64,000 bases of DNA, from contig ML996688.1 of NCBI GenBank assembly GCA_010356995.1, positions 496,001 to 560,000 of the forward strand, given 5' to 3'. Below the pieces are notes generated by a model that saw only the letters and a list, made by a program, of their open reading frames with translations, was not told where the DNA came from and searched no databases. The stretch is from Trichodelitschia bisporula. Lineage: Eukaryota > Ascomycota > Dothideomycetes > Phaeotrichales > Phaeotrichaceae. This document shows, piece by piece, positions 10,501 through 24,104 of the stretch. The translations under genes and the position numbers were made by a program. Position 1 is the first letter of the stretch, and the number at the start of each line of letters is the position of its first letter.

Positions 10501-13021
10501 GAGCTCCCCTTTCGCTTGAACACGGGCCCTGTTCGGGGCCTGGTTGGACTGGTGCACACTGAAACAAGAGATCTCGAAGACGCTGGCCAATCACTGCGCG
10601 GCAGGGGCGTGGGGCCAAAAATGTATCGCCCGGGGGTTTGGAGGATGAACCCTGCTTGTAGGGCGCTCTTCTGGCTGGTTACGGTGGGTGTGGATACGGT
10701 AGACTTTTACCCAGTGACTTTAGAGAGGGTTACCGGGCTATCGTCTGCAGCAGCGGCTTTCTCTTCATTCCCTGCAGCCCTTTTTCGAGGAGGCACCTTG
10801 ACTGGGGAGCTGATTGAGGGTGGGTGAGCCGTCGAAGGATTGTGTGATGCGCAGATTGGCTGTCCGTTCTTCTGCTTTCTCGACGATGCAGAGTTCAAGG
10901 GACATTAGACAGCTTTTTGACCCCAATCTACGTACTCGACTTACCCGCGATGAGCCTAGCACCGGAAAGCCGAAAATGAAGCAAGGAGAGTGGGAGAGGT
11001 CCGAAAGTATGGAGTCGCTGGCGAACCTGTGAGGCGCTCTTCTACCCTGTCACCGTCGCCTGTCTGCAGGCGCAAGTGAGAGTCGTGAGAGTCAAGCCTC
11101 ATGCCGCTGATGTTCTGCTGTTGTCTTTTACCAGGTTCAAGTGCCGGTCTTCTGTGCGCCCGTCAGAGAAGCAGAAGCACGGGCAGTGACGCTTGTCTTC
11201 CTGTGGACTTTTGGGTGGATTGTGCTCTGGCTTCTGGCTCGTCCTCATCGCGTCTGGATCTGCATTACGTAGCAGCGATCTGCCTTTTCAACCTTTTGAC
11301 TGTTGACTGCTTGCCTACCATCTCATACAGGCTCTCTCCCCGCAACCCCTCTCAACGTCAAGATCACCAAGCCGGGATCTCACTCCCCACTTCGTGATCT
11401 GTGGGGTTTCTCGTGTCCGGTGTCCAACATCGTCGCCTCCCAAATCTAAACAGCCAACGTACGATTAGAGGCAGGCAATGGAGACAAGCCTATCTTAATC
11501 TTAGCTAGGCTTCGGGTTCGCTGGGCTCCTTCGGCGGCTTGCTTGCTCCAACGGGGCTGCTGCTGTCACTTTCGCTGCCAACTGCCGCTCCATCGATCAT
11601 CACTCACTTTGTCTGCCCCCACTCATGTCCCATCTCTCGTTCTGTGCCTCTTGTGTCTCTCCTCCGAATATCTCTGCCACTCGACTGTGACTTTTGTCTA
11701 CTGATGTACTGTGTCGGCCCAACCACCACTCTAGACCTAGGTACCGTAGAAGTCTACCCCCTCCCTCCGCCACCCCAAAAGCCCACACCACAACCCTCTC
11801 CCATGCCAATGCCCATACCCATGCCCCCCCAGTCCTTCCGTTCCCACTAGCCGCTAGTCCACTTTGTTCTACCCGCGGCCGCGACCGTGCTCACTCCTCA
11901 CGCACGCACACTCACTCGGCGACGCTGCACACCTGCACAACTGGAAACCTGCACTCCACACTTCTCCCTTCTCTTCATCGTCTCTTCTTCACGACATCAC
12001 GAGCCTTGCCACCCCGCATTTGCCTGTACGATACCCATTGTTGTCGCTATCGTCTCTGCATTAGCACTTCCGTCATCGCCTCGTGCTGCTCGTGTTCATT
12101 CAACCTTCCTTCCGCTGTTCCTTCAACCCGTTTCTGTGCAGTGCACGTGGAGACGTTGTTCTAGCACTTCTCTACTTCAGACGCTTCACCTAACCGCCGG
12201 CCCTGGCAACACACTTGACCATCTTCACCGACTCTCCAAGGTGAGCTTCTCTATTACGCCCGGCCTCTCCTCACCGCAGCGACTCAAACGGCAAGCAGGT
12301 TTATCATCGCCATCGCACTTTGTGGCCGCAACGTCATCAGCTGAGAGGCACGACGGAGGACGCGGCGCTGCAGTCTTCAGGGCCTTGTTGCGCTGGTGAA
12401 AACAGGGCTCCAAGCAATCTCAGCACACCATCTTTGGTTAGACAAACGACTTTTACGCGCAACTTCACTGTCCAGCGGCGTGAGAGCGACGACGGCATCT
12501 CTCTACCCACAAACGGAACGGACGTCTTCTTGACAACTTCAACACGTGACATTTCACTGTCCGGGTCTTTTCTCACTCTCTCACTCTCTCACTCTGGCCT
12601 CTCTCAACTCCTCTCGCCGCCTCAAGAGTTCGATCCCCGTGACGGCGACTCCTCGTTGGTCGAGAGCAAAAAAAAAGAGCAGGACGGGCCCACTCAAACA
12701 CAACCCAACAGTCCCAGTTCCAGCAGCCACGCAACCTCACTTTGCACCAGCCACACACCACCACAACGCCCTGACCAGATCCTCGCCCTGTGGCGCAAAT
12801 CTGGAGAGGGGAAACGCTCGGGCCATCCCTCTTTTTCGACGACCTTGGCGCGCTAGGTTGCCTTAGCGCCGTCTAGGCGGGCGAGCCGTTGATTTTGTTT
12901 CGAACTCTTGTCGGTTCCCTTGCTCCCACACACTCACTCACCTTCATCAACCTTTTGCCGTCTGACAGATCTTACCCGTACACAGTGTCATACGCCAATG
13001 CGCACGTCGCCGTAAAGTGTC
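7538..13021. other. 5.5 kb without a recognised gene; probably includes the SNT1 promoter and leader
   Basis: None of the open frames on either strand reads as a protein family. From about 11500 to 13020 the plus strand is strongly pyrimidine-rich, as in fungal promoters and leaders, with a CTCTCA microsatellite near 12570-12600 and a possible leader-intron donor (AAGGTGAGC) near 12241. A short CAAG-rich repeat lies near 10340-10380. A GC-rich stretch (GGCGGCGGCGGCGG) lies near 9930. I see no tRNA or 5S rRNA signature. Confidence 0.45.
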
Positions 13022-16000
13022 ATGTCGCGATATCCCGATCGGGACTCGCGCGATTCTCGCTTCAATCCACGCGACCGGACTCCGCCACGCTATCCGGACC
13101 GCCGCGTGTCTGGGGCTTTCGCGCAGGGCTCGACGTACCGCAACAACGAGTATCGACCGAACTACCCCGATATTCCTCGTGGCCCGCGAGGTGCAGGCTC
13201 TGACTCTTCATCTGCGCCCACAGGACCACGCAGTCGTGGTTCGTATTCACGCGATGCTCCATTAAGCGATCGGCAAACCGAACGCTGGCGTGACGAGGGC
13301 GATCGATGGGAGCCACGTCCTTCGCCTCGGGGCCGCTCTCCACGCCGGGACCGGGACCGGGATCCAATCGACACTGAGCGTGCGCGTCGCCATTCCAGGG
13401 ACGGGCCTCCCTCCGGTGGTTCAAGCCTCTCTGATGCGCCGCGCGGCTCGGCGTCGCAGTCGTACCGTGGGGGAGGCTACGCACGTGGCCGTGGCCGTGG
13501 CGATCACGAATTCCGCGGACGCCGTGGGTATGCAGATGACCGCGACAACTTCCGACCTAGGAGCCGCTCGCCTCGCGACCGCCGCCGCGACCGCTCCCTC
13601 GAACCGCGCGACTCGGATCCGCGTGACCGGGGCCGTGATGATGGCGATCGCTATTACCGTGACCGTGACGATAGGGATCTGTACAACCGTCGTGATCCGC
13701 CGTCACGTCTTGATACGCGCGCCGAAGCTCGTCCGGGTGCTGGGTCAGCCGCTTCGACGCCACGGGAGGAACGGCCACCGATTCACCCCAGCGCCGATGA
13801 CAGCAAATCCGCCGATGTTAAGCGAGAGCACGAGACGACGCGTCGGGGATCTGTTATGTCGGAAAATATGCCTACCCGCGAAGCGCGCCGCGAGAGCGAC
13901 CGGGGCGAGCGGCCTGAAAGAGGCGAGATCCAGAGTCGGACGGAGCGTGTGCGGCCTTCGTCTCCCCTTCCTGCGACCCCAGTACCTCCCCAGGTACCCC
14001 CTTTTGGTGGTACTTTACGCATCGTTGGACCCACATCTAACGTCTGGCGCAATCCAGAGATGAAAAAGTCGCCGTCAACTACTAATGCCCTACCACAGGC
14101 AAAGGCACCCCCAACTGCCCCGAGGGCGCTCGCGGCAGCTGCTGCTACGGGAGCACCCATTCCAACGGCACCTAAGGCTGATCGTCCGGAGAAGGCGACG
14201 GCTCCTGTACTGCCTTCTACAGCTCTAGAGGAGAAAAAGGAAAAGCCGGAGGTCAAAGAGAACGTTCCACCCACACTCACTAAAGCCGTTCCATCAGCGC
14301 CGGCTGTCAGCAAGGCGACAATCGAGCAGCCAGCCCCGATACCGACGCCCGCCATGAACTCTCACCAACCCGATGTTGTGCCCAAGCCTCCTACTCCTAA
14401 ACCGAGTTTAGCTCCTCCGACGGCACCATCCGCTCCCCGTGCCATGGCGCTCCCTAAGCCAGCATCTTCGCCGGCCATGAGGGATGCCTCGCCTGGCCAC
14501 ACTGTACCTACTGGTCCTCGCGTAGCCACGCTCAGCACTTCTCCACGCATCATGCAAGGTCACATTCCTACAGGGCCGAAAGCCGAGCAGGTCCCTCCTC
14601 GTGGCCCGCGCAATCAGCCTTCTCTCGAACGTGTCCCACCCCAAGGTCCACGCAACGCAGTACCGTCTGTGCCACTGGCTTCGCAGGCGCCCCCTTCTGC
14701 ACCTACTGCTCCCAAGGCCCGCCGAGCGAACACTCAGCCACCGAACTCCCGTGGATTTTCACTGCCGGCCAAACGTGATGTGTCCGGCCGGGACAAGGCG
14801 CGCACACCGGGTCCCGATGGAGAGGCGGAGGTGCCGAGACCGGTATCAGCTGGTGGTCCTGTGCGTAAGGTGCCGCGGTTCGATGAGGGAGGGTTTCAGA
14901 GCTTCGTGAAAGAGGAGGAGGCAAAGCCGCAGGAGGCAGCTAAAGGGGATGTAGTCATGCAAGATGAAGTCCCCGTCAGCGCGTCGGAGCCGGAAACCAA
15001 GGAAGCACCAGTCGCTGTACCGCCTGTCAATATCATAGCCAATGCGGTGTCGATTGATGACGACATGTACGACGACGACGATATGGACGAGGTTTTCGAG
15101 GAAAAAGACATTGCCGAGAATGAGGCAAAGTTCCTCAAGGCGAAGAACCGGCTGGAGGCAACAAAGGTCGATCTTTCCAAGCCGGAGTTCATCATCTCGT
15201 CCGTTCTCGAGGCCGTCGCGCGTCTTGAGGCAGTTCGCGCTATCATCCCGAAACTGGTGTTCAAGGAGCCTACACCACCCAGCACAGATGTGATTGCAGT
15301 TTTGGCACCGCGCGAAGTTGCGGTTCCGGTACCGCGTCAAGTCGCCGACGGTAAGGCTGGCGATGTGGATAACGAACTCCACAGCACATCAAGGATTCCT
15401 CTCGGCCAACCAAAGCCTGCCCAGTCCGACATCGCCATGACGGATATCCCTATGACGGACGACGTTCAATCTCGCGAACTTTCCTTCGACTCTACCCCTG
15501 ATCCAGCGGGCCACCAGGTCCCAACTCCGCTGTCTGACCCCGATCCCTTTGCTAATCCCCGATACAAGGCTCTTGAAGACGTTGTTCATAGCTATGTCAA
15601 GATGGAGCGTGACGAAGAGGAGGAGCTGAGTGCAGAGTTTAGGCGGCGCTACACCACTTGGCGACTTGAGATGGATGAGCTCGATCGGGAGAAGGAAGAG
15701 CGAGAGCGTAAAGAGAGGGAGGAGAAGGAGGGTAAGAGGAGGCCTGAACCATTGGCGAAAACTGCGACACCTGAAGCTCAGGGTCAGGGACAGCAAGTGC
15801 CAACCGAGGGAGTGGGATCAAAGCGCCGACATCAGTATGCAAGCGAGTACGACATGGAACAGGTTATCAGACAGTCCGCCATTGATTACGAGGAGAGCCA
15901 GAAGAAAGAAACGGAGGGCGTTGCTGCAGCTGCCTCTCCGAACCTGCAAGCCAACATTCCCGACATGCTCCCCCGCCGGGAGATCCACCAACTGAAGTTT

Positions 16001-19000
16001 CGGGACATGGCCCACAACTTGCGCCCGCGAGATGCAATCGATGCCTTCCGTCTCGTGCCGCCTCGCGACGACTTCACCGAGGAGGAGGACAAGATCTTGC
16101 GCTCTGAATACGCGTCGCACACAAAGGAATGGGGTAAAATCGCCGAGAAGCTCAAGGCCATCAACCCGAACCGGACGTACAAGGATTGCATCGACCACTA
16201 CTACGCCAGCAAGTGGGAAAAGCCCTACAAGAAGGAGACCAAGACGCGAAAGTCAAGGCAACGCAAAAAGGCTGCGAAGAACACCGACAACTCTGCCGCT
16301 TCGCATGGTGCCGCTCAGCAAGGTGCTTCTGGAACTCCTCAGGTGACTGGTAGTGGGCGTCCGCGTCGTGCGGCTGCACCTGAATTCGGCCAGAAGGAGG
16401 ACGATACCCAGGCAGGGGAGGCCTCGACGGCTACCGGGAAACGGTCGGCGTCGACGGCAAACAAGGACACCGAAGGCGCCACAGAGCGGCCCACCCGAAC
16501 CCGAGCGAAGACCGCTGCAAAAGAAAAGGCGCCTAAGAAGCCCCGTAACCAGCCCCTCGCCGCAAAGCCCGCCCAGTCTCCCCAGAAGGTGGATCGTGAG
16601 CGTAAACAGACACCGCTACCGCCGCAAGAGGCCGAGGAATGGCATACTCCAGCTCCAGGGTTGCCCCACGTCCCATCACGTCCTGGCTCCGCGCGTGATC
16701 CCGAGCAGCGTCCTGGGCCGCAGCACCTGGCGCCTCAGCAGATGAGCAACTTGAACCCTAACATGGGTAGCAGCATGAATCTGGACAGCGCCATGGAGAT
16801 GCAAAAGGCTGTACCGCCGCAGCAAGCCCTGCCTTCCCCTGTGCCTCCGCCGTCGGTGGCTCTACCGCAAGTAGAACGACCGCGGTCGCACAGCAATACC
16901 CAGCGGCAGGGTGCGTCGAGCTACTGGTCGGTCATGGAAGAGCAAGATTTTAGGCGTTTCTTGCCCCACTTTGGCTCAGATTTCTTGTCCATTGCGAACC
17001 ACATGGGATCAAAGACGCAGACGATGGTAAGTGTTTTGCTCTGCCAATTTCATATTCTGTTCTAACTTTATCCAGATCAAAAATCATTTTCAGAAATACG
17101 TCAATGAAGGCAAGTATCCCGAGCTTATCGAAGCTGTCACCCAGGCGGATCGTCGTCGCCAGCTGGGTGAGGATCCGGGCCCGCCGCCTACGCCGTCGCA
17201 AGTAATTAAGCGCCGGAACGAGTCGGCTACATCATCGATTCAGCGTGCTCTTGCCCCCACGCCAGATGCGGATGCTGCCGTTGACCAAGTCATTGGAGCA
17301 CAGCCGCCGCAGATGCACGGCTCGCCTTCGCAGTATCCTGCCTCCGGTCGTTTCTCGGTTCCAGGCCAGACTAGCCGTCACATGCAGCCCGCAGGAGTTT
17401 CTCCTCCGCAGCATCCCGTACACATGCCGCCGGCCCCCGCTCAGAATCCTTTGACGCCGCAGGGTCATATCCCTAGACATCATCAGCCGAATGGTCCCAA
17501 GTTGGGCTATTTCCGTGAGGATCGTCCACACCATGGACCGAGCCAGCCCAAGGAAGATGTGCGCGCGCAGAAACCACCGATGGAACGCATCAAATCGGAG
17601 TATGACTCGCAACGACAGGTTCTTGATCGCCTGCCGGACCGCGAGGTGCAAGCTTCCAAGCCGCAAATGGGTCCGGATGGGGGTCCGCCACCACTTTTTC
17701 AGGGGCCCAAGGAGACCGAGAAGGCCTTCCCTCCCCAGGATCGCCCGATGTTCAGCGGGCACATGGCCCGGCAACCGGCTCGTGAGCATCCGGAAGCCCG
17801 AGCCGAGGCTCCGCCTCCCCAACAGCCGGTGCACATGCAGCAACAACAGCAGCTAATGCATCAGCAAGTCCAGCCACCTATACAGCCCCAGCAGCCTGCC
17901 GCTCAAATGCACCCCCCATCCGCTGCACCGCCTGAGCCACAGCGGCAACAAAAGCCGCCGCCAACAGGACCTCGTCACCAGGTTAGACCAGAGCCTCGTA
18001 TGGAGCGTCTGGAGCAGCGGGTGGAGCCGCGCATGGATCGCATGGAGCCGCGCATGGAGCAGCGGATGGAGCCGCGCATGGAGCCGCGCATGGACCGGAT
18101 GGAGCAGCGGATGGAGCCCCAGGAAGAGCGCCGCGAGCTCCGCCCGGAACCGGTTCACGACGTCCGCCAGGAGATGAGACCGGAGCGCCAGGGCCCACCT
18201 TATGGGATGCCGTTTGGAGCGCCACCGCCGTCTGCGCCCATTGGCCAGCGCGGTCCGACGAGCCAAATGGTGGACATGGCGCGCCATGGCTCGCCGCAAT
18301 CGCATGTTTCCGCCTTCGGTCCGCCGTCGCGTATCCCACGCCATGCGTCGCCTGTCCCCCCCACGCCGGTACAGCAACCCGCGCCTCCTCAGCCGCCGCC
18401 GCCTACCAAGCGCGTCAATATCATGAGCATGCTGAACCCCGCTGAGCCCGAGGAAGACCGCCCGCGCAAGCGTGATCCTGAGCCACAGCCTCCGCACGGT
18501 CATAGCACGCCGGCAAGCATGCATCGCAAGGTTCCCGGCTCTGCCGACCTGACGCCCACTTCACGCGAGTTTAGCGAGATTAAGCGGCCAGACTCTCGTG
18601 CTTCTTACCCGCGTCAGGCCTACCATTCGCACACGCCGACATCATCGCTCTCGACGCCCATCAATGAGCAGCCACCGCAGCCACAAGGCCCGCAGGGTCC
18701 GCGCGAACAACTTGCCCCCCGCGACATTTGGCAGAGCCGTGCGATCGGCCCATCGATGCAGCAGGCGCAAATGGCGTCTCATATCCCGCCGCACATGGGC
18801 TCGCCGCATCATGCGCCACACCCTGGACCCGAGACCCGGCCGCCGATGCACTATCGCGGGCTGTCTGGTCTCGACCACCCAGCCCAGCGTGCCGTGCCCT
18901 CTCCCCCGCCTGCCCCGTACCAGACTCACTCACGTGTTCCCTCATACGGTCAGCAACAACATCCAAGTGGGCCGCAGCACGCTGCGCAGCACTCGGCCTC

Positions 19001-19724
19001 CTACCCCGGACCTCAGCCTCATGCCACGCCTCACGCGCAACCTCAAGCTCCAGCCCGCAGCACGCAGACGCCGCCTGTGCGCCCTATGGATTTGCGTCCC
19101 AATCCCTACGGCAGTATTGACCCGCCATCGAGTAGCGTGTCATTGCCAGGCCGGCACTACGCAGCAACCAGCCATCCGGGTGCCCCACACGCACGTAACG
19201 AGTTCGCGCATACGCAGAACGCGTATCCGCTCGCTGGGCACGCGGAGCGCAAGCGCGAGGGCCAGATGGATCGATTCCGCGAGCGGGAGGAGGAGCGCCG
19301 TGTCGATCGGGGCCGTGGCGTGCAGGAGTTCGATCCGCGCCGTGTGGATATGGAACGTGGCTTGGCGATGCACGAGCGCGAGGACGCGCGGTACCGCGCG
19401 CCTGCCGGGGCGCCGACTGGGCCGCGCGAGCAGGTCCGTCCGCCGCCGGTGTATGCGCCTCCTCCGCCACCACAGCTCCAGCAAGAACACGTACTCGGCT
19501 CACCGCCGGGACAACCGCATGGGTATGAGCAAGCACGTAGACAAGCGGAGACTTGGTATCCGGAGCATGCGAGGATGATTGATGAGCGTAGACAGCAGGC
19601 GCCGAGTGGCCAGGGAACGGCGGGGTATGACGTGCAGCATATGGAGGATTTGAGAATGCGACAGATGCAGCAGCAACAGCAGCAGCAACAGCAGCAGTCG
19701 CAATGGATTAGGAGGGAACGTTAA
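13022..19724 (+). CDS. SNT1: SNT1/NCoR-like corepressor with two SANT domains
   Basis: Two exons, 13022..17026 and 17076..19724, give 2217 residues. The 49-bp intron (GTAAGT, CTAAC, CAG) falls inside the second SANT domain. The N-terminus is Arg/Asp/Ser-rich and disordered. A charged helical segment lies near 878-905. SANT1 spans about 1015-1065 (DDFTEEEDKILRSEYASH, WGKIAEKL, DCIDHYY) and matches the deacetylase-activating type of NCoR/SMRT. SANT2 spans about 1299-1346 (SYWSVMEEQDFRRFLPHFG, joined after the intron to IKNHFQKYV). The remaining roughly 870 residues are Pro/Gln-rich, with a Met-Glu-Pro-Arg repeat at about 1643-1685 and a short Gln run at the end. Known for the family: a scaffold of the Set3 histone deacetylase complex in the nucleus. 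The two SANT domains support the call; the identity as SNT1 itself rests on architecture. Confidence 0.88.
18000..18120 (+). repeat. in-frame MEPRM / MEQRM repeat inside the SNT1-like gene
   Basis: Tandem 9- to 15-bp units (ATGGAGCCGCGC, ATGGAGCAGCGG, ATGGATCGC) encode alternating Met-Glu-Pro-Arg, Met-Glu-Gln-Arg and Met-Asp-Arg units. The frame is kept throughout. Confidence 0.8.
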
Positions 19725-22700
19725 TGGTGACTGTACTGTAGGATTTGATTGGGGCTGCACTTACGGGAGGCGGTACGGTGGCACGATTTTTGTGTTTTTG
19801 TCACTTTCGCTTTGGGTGCTTTTCCTTTGTCTCACTGTTGAAGATAGGGTGTTGAAGGGCGTCGCGGGCATGGAGTACACTGGTTGGAGAGGAAGTATGG
19901 GTGGTCGGTTTGTTGTGGACTCTGGATGTCGGCGATGTCTGCGGGAAGGGATTCTGCGGTACCAACATAGGTCTCGATCGAGATCTGGGCTTACTTAGGT
20001 GGTGGTGTGGTGTGGTCTTTCTGAAAGGGTTTTGCATGGCGTGTCTTTGACCTCTAGGATCGGGGCTGGGGGTGGGCATGTATGGTCTGGCTTTGCGCAA
20101 GGGTTGTACGATATAATGGGCGGCACATCTGGTGATGTTCTGGGCACTGGAGCGCGATAGCTACGCTCTTTGTCTCTACTTGAACGGTAGATGGCAGGGA
20201 GGTATTGATACCTTTATTACCTTGATGCCGTGCGGTGTTTTTCTTGTCGGCAAGAGAGGTGCTAGGAGGTGGGAGCCTGAATACTCTGCCGGATCTCCGA
20301 GTTCAACAATGTGCTTATGGATCCTTCTCTCCTCCTCTTCCGTTCTTGACACCAACTGATGTAGAGCTAGGGAAGTGGCAGAGGGAGAAGCCGGAAGGAA
20401 CGCTAGAGGATAAGGGCCAACAGTGTACCTAGATATGAGTGGCCCTGCCGAGCACCTCTCTTCAGTTCTTTGTCTTTCATTCGTGCTTACACTCTGCATT
20501 TGTTGCCGTTTCACGCGCCTTGAGCAATTCCCTCATTACTAACGAGCACCCGCTCCCCTCTCCCCTCCCCTTCCCGCATCAACGGAGGGAGCGAAGCACG
20601 ATGGTCAAGATGGGAAAGGGCGAGGGTAATGAGAGTAGAATCGTGGACAAAAGGTGGTTGGAGTGACATCGAGGTGATGGAAGATACGTAATGCACGGGT
20701 ATCTGGCAAAGCTGATCGCCAGGTCACATCAACAATGCCCTCCCAACGCAAGCATCAACACTGTCTTTTCAGCTCCCGAAAAGGGAATCCCTTCCAGCTC
20801 ACCCACTTCTCACCGCTCCACGGATAATCCCGTCAATAACGTAAAAACCAACTCACCCGCCCCCAGCCTGCCAACCAGCTCCCGATCGGCCCGACCGCCT
20901 CCCCACTTCCGGCCCGAGCACCGCAGCTGATTTACGTAACACCCCTCCGACACCCGGAACCCCCGAAGCCCGGTGCCTGAGACGTGTCTCACGCACATGC
21001 TGAGGTGCAGAATCCAGAACGCGGTGCGGTTCCGGCGATGGCTTGCGTCTCAGCCACGGACCGCTGTGTCGGGGCGCGGCGGCGCGGGAATGGCTTGCGG
21101 GCTGGGGTTGGGGCATCGAACTTCAGCTTCAGCTGGACTTCAGCTCGACTTTAGCGGGACTTCAGCAACCGAGCAATTGGGCATTTGATGTTGAATTCTT
21201 CTACAGAGATGGCCCACGGGAGCTACTGTACACCAGATTGCCTAATTGTCACGCGATTTTATTTACGCTCGATCGGCACCGGAACGTGCGCTGTGCGAAG
21301 GCTGTCTACCCGCGACCCGTCCGTGCCCCGGGGCGGGCGGCTGCTCGTGCGGTGCGGGTTGCACACCCTTTGCAGTTGCAACTTCAATTCTTCTTCCGCC
21401 CGCTCTCTCGCAAGCTCAAGACTACAAGTCGCAGCTTACACCCCGCGGCTTAAGGTTTCTGTTGCTAGAGCACCCGCACCGTCAACCGGGAAGCGTCTGA
21501 ACAATCTTGCGGCGCAGCCAGACCGTACAACCATCATTGTGAGAGCAAGCCGGGCTCGCGGCCGTCTGCGCCGCAGGTTTGCGGACGGCGGGGTCCTGAT
21601 CCTCCATCTCCACATGTAACCTTCTTTGTCTGTCGTTGTTGTCGACAGGGCTTAAGGTTACCCGCGCTACCGTACATCACCCCTTCTTTGTCCCCGGACG
21701 CCCGTAGATGAGATAACTTACCCCAGACACTCCCCCCCCGTCCCGTCTCCCCCCGGCCTCGATACCCTGTCTGCCGGCCGCTGCACGTAACGGCGCGCCC
21801 CTCGCGTGTGCTGGGACCAGGGGGGGAGAGGGCGCGCATCCACACTGCTTACGGGAAGGTGCACACTAGGGGCGATGCTGGATGTGTTAGATGCCGCTGC
21901 GGGGGTGATCGATCGCGCTTATTTGGACTGTGCTGCACACGTCGTATGTCTGAGGAGAGGAGGTTGAGGGTGACTTGTGGGAAGTGAACGTGGACTAGAC
22001 CGGCTTGTGTGCTGAGGACATCGAGGGCGGATGCTTCAAGGGCGGGCTGGATACATATGTGTCGCGCCCAATATCCGGAAGCCAGCCCGTGCCGATCACA
22101 TACGACCTCCAATCCCCACGGGCTACGGCGACAGGGTAGGAAGAGGCGGCGAGGCGCGCCCAGAAGAGCTGTCAAGCGCGCGGCGCGCGGGCCGGGTCCC
22201 ATATTTGCATCCACACTCACTTCCCCGCGTCCATCAGTCCATGTGTCAAACACAGGAAGCCTCGCCGCACACAGTACGCAAATGGACGTTGAGTCGCTCG
22301 TTCTTCATGTAAACACAACAACACAGCCTTCAGACTGGTTTCAGCATCCCCATACTTACCGGGTATCGATCCTTCCCGTTCACTCTCTCTCCCGCAGGTG
22401 TGTAACCGCCCCGCATCCCCGATCCCCGCCCGCGCCGCCTCCGATCCGCGTTATGTTGTGTACCTCACTGCAGGTGTGCGCCCGCAATTGACGTCTGTGG
22501 TCGAGCCAATTGGCATTGGTCAAGGGCGGGCAACGAGTCTGGTTGGGCTGCGGTATCCTACGGTATGTCCCACCGCCTCGTCATGCTGCCATTCTCCCTC
22601 CATTAGCGCATACGGATAGGCGACCCACCGCCCGCTTCAGCTGTCCTGTCGACGTTGTTGAGCCACCGCGCAACCGTTCCCTGCGTCCCACAAGCCGTGC

Positions 22701-23324
22701 AAAGCGAGGCGAGACGCGGCGAGACCATGTTTTGCACTCCCAGCTGGGTCCGTGTTTTGCTTTCCCAACAGGAAACGTCAGCTCAAGCCGGACGTCAGAT
22801 GTCTCGCACACCCGCCCACACCACACGTTCGCAAACCACACGCTCTCAATAGAGGAATCCAGGCCCGCCATCCGCCCCACACTCCGCACTGTCCCGCAGA
22901 AGGATCGGACGGTAGCCGCGCCATGTCGGAGGTGTGCGCCCGGCGCGGCGCGCCTAGGGCCGGCGGTCATATATCTGGCTTGCGGGTGGCCACTGCGTCT
23001 CCTCCCGTTCCCCCCGCATTTTGTTCTTCCAGCGGAAAACGGCGTTCAAAAGCAGGGACCGGGCTCATTAAGACTCGCTGGTTAGCCCTCAATCTGTCTT
23101 TCTCTGATCACCCTTCGGATCCTGCCTTCGGATCCTGGATATTGGACGCGGCACGCAATTTTTGCGTTAAACGAGCCCTGCCAATCTTCTGCCGCTCCCG
23201 TTCGCGCGCAGAGGGATAAGCCGCGCGATTGCTGCTGTTGCCGCCGCTGGACTTTAGTCCGTATCCACAAGGACTCGAATATTCTCTGAGCGGTAACCGC
23301 GTTGCCACATCCCCACCTGCGATC
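19725..23324. other. 3.6 kb intergenic region between SNT1-like and MFS genes
   Basis: This is 3' sequence of the SNT1-like gene and upstream sequence of the transporter. A cluster of CTTCAGCT/CTTCAGC units lies near 21118-21172. Long open frames here are Arg/Pro/Ser-rich and look like chance frames in GC-rich DNA. I see no gene. Confidence 0.45.
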
Positions 23325-24009
23325 ATGGAGAAGGAAACGGCTAGCATGTCGACGCCGACGACGACCTCGCCCTCAAACCTCACGCCACTCAGCAGCGCGC
23401 CCACATCTCGTCCGGCCTCGCCTTCGCCCACACCGCGCCGGTCCAAAGCCGCAACCCTCGCGCTTGTCGCCGCGCTATGTCTCAGTGTGTTCCTCGCCGC
23501 GCTTGACACAGTGCTCATCACCACGGCACTGCCGACGATAGCAGCGCAGTTCCATATCACGGACGCCGGATACGCATGGATTGGATCGTCATACCTGCTA
23601 ACCAACGCGGCGAGCGTGCCGTTCTGGGGCAAGATCTCAGATGTCTGGGGCCGGAAACCGGTGTTGCTGATTGCGAATGGTGTATTCTTGGTTGGGAGTT
23701 TGGTTAGCGCCCTGGCGACCGGGTTGGCCATGTTGATTGCCGGGCGCGCGGTGCAGGGTCTTGGGGGTGGGGGCATTGTGATTCTGGTGAACATTTGCAT
23801 TAGTGATATTTTCAGCATCCGGTTGGTTGAGTCTTTTCTCGTTTTACTTAGGGCTGCAAGGCTGACGATCCAGTGACCGCGGCTTGTATCTCGGCATCGT
23901 GGGCGCCGTGTGGGCCATCGCCTCGTCACTGGGCCCTGTGCTCGGCGGCGCGTTCACCGAGAAGTTGAGCTGGCGATGGTGCTTCTGGATTAACCGTAAA
24001 CCTCACCCC

Positions 24010-24104
<95 letters not shown>

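Noticed and set aside
12620-12650. Possible tRNA B box (GAGTTCGATCCCC)
   Set aside because: No matching A box upstream and no acceptor-stem pairing.
17853-19578. Long open frames on both strands (up to 326 residues) inside the SNT1-like gene
   Set aside because: They are other-frame shadows of a GC-rich, repeat-like Pro/Gln coding exon; they are Arg/His-rich and have no family motif.
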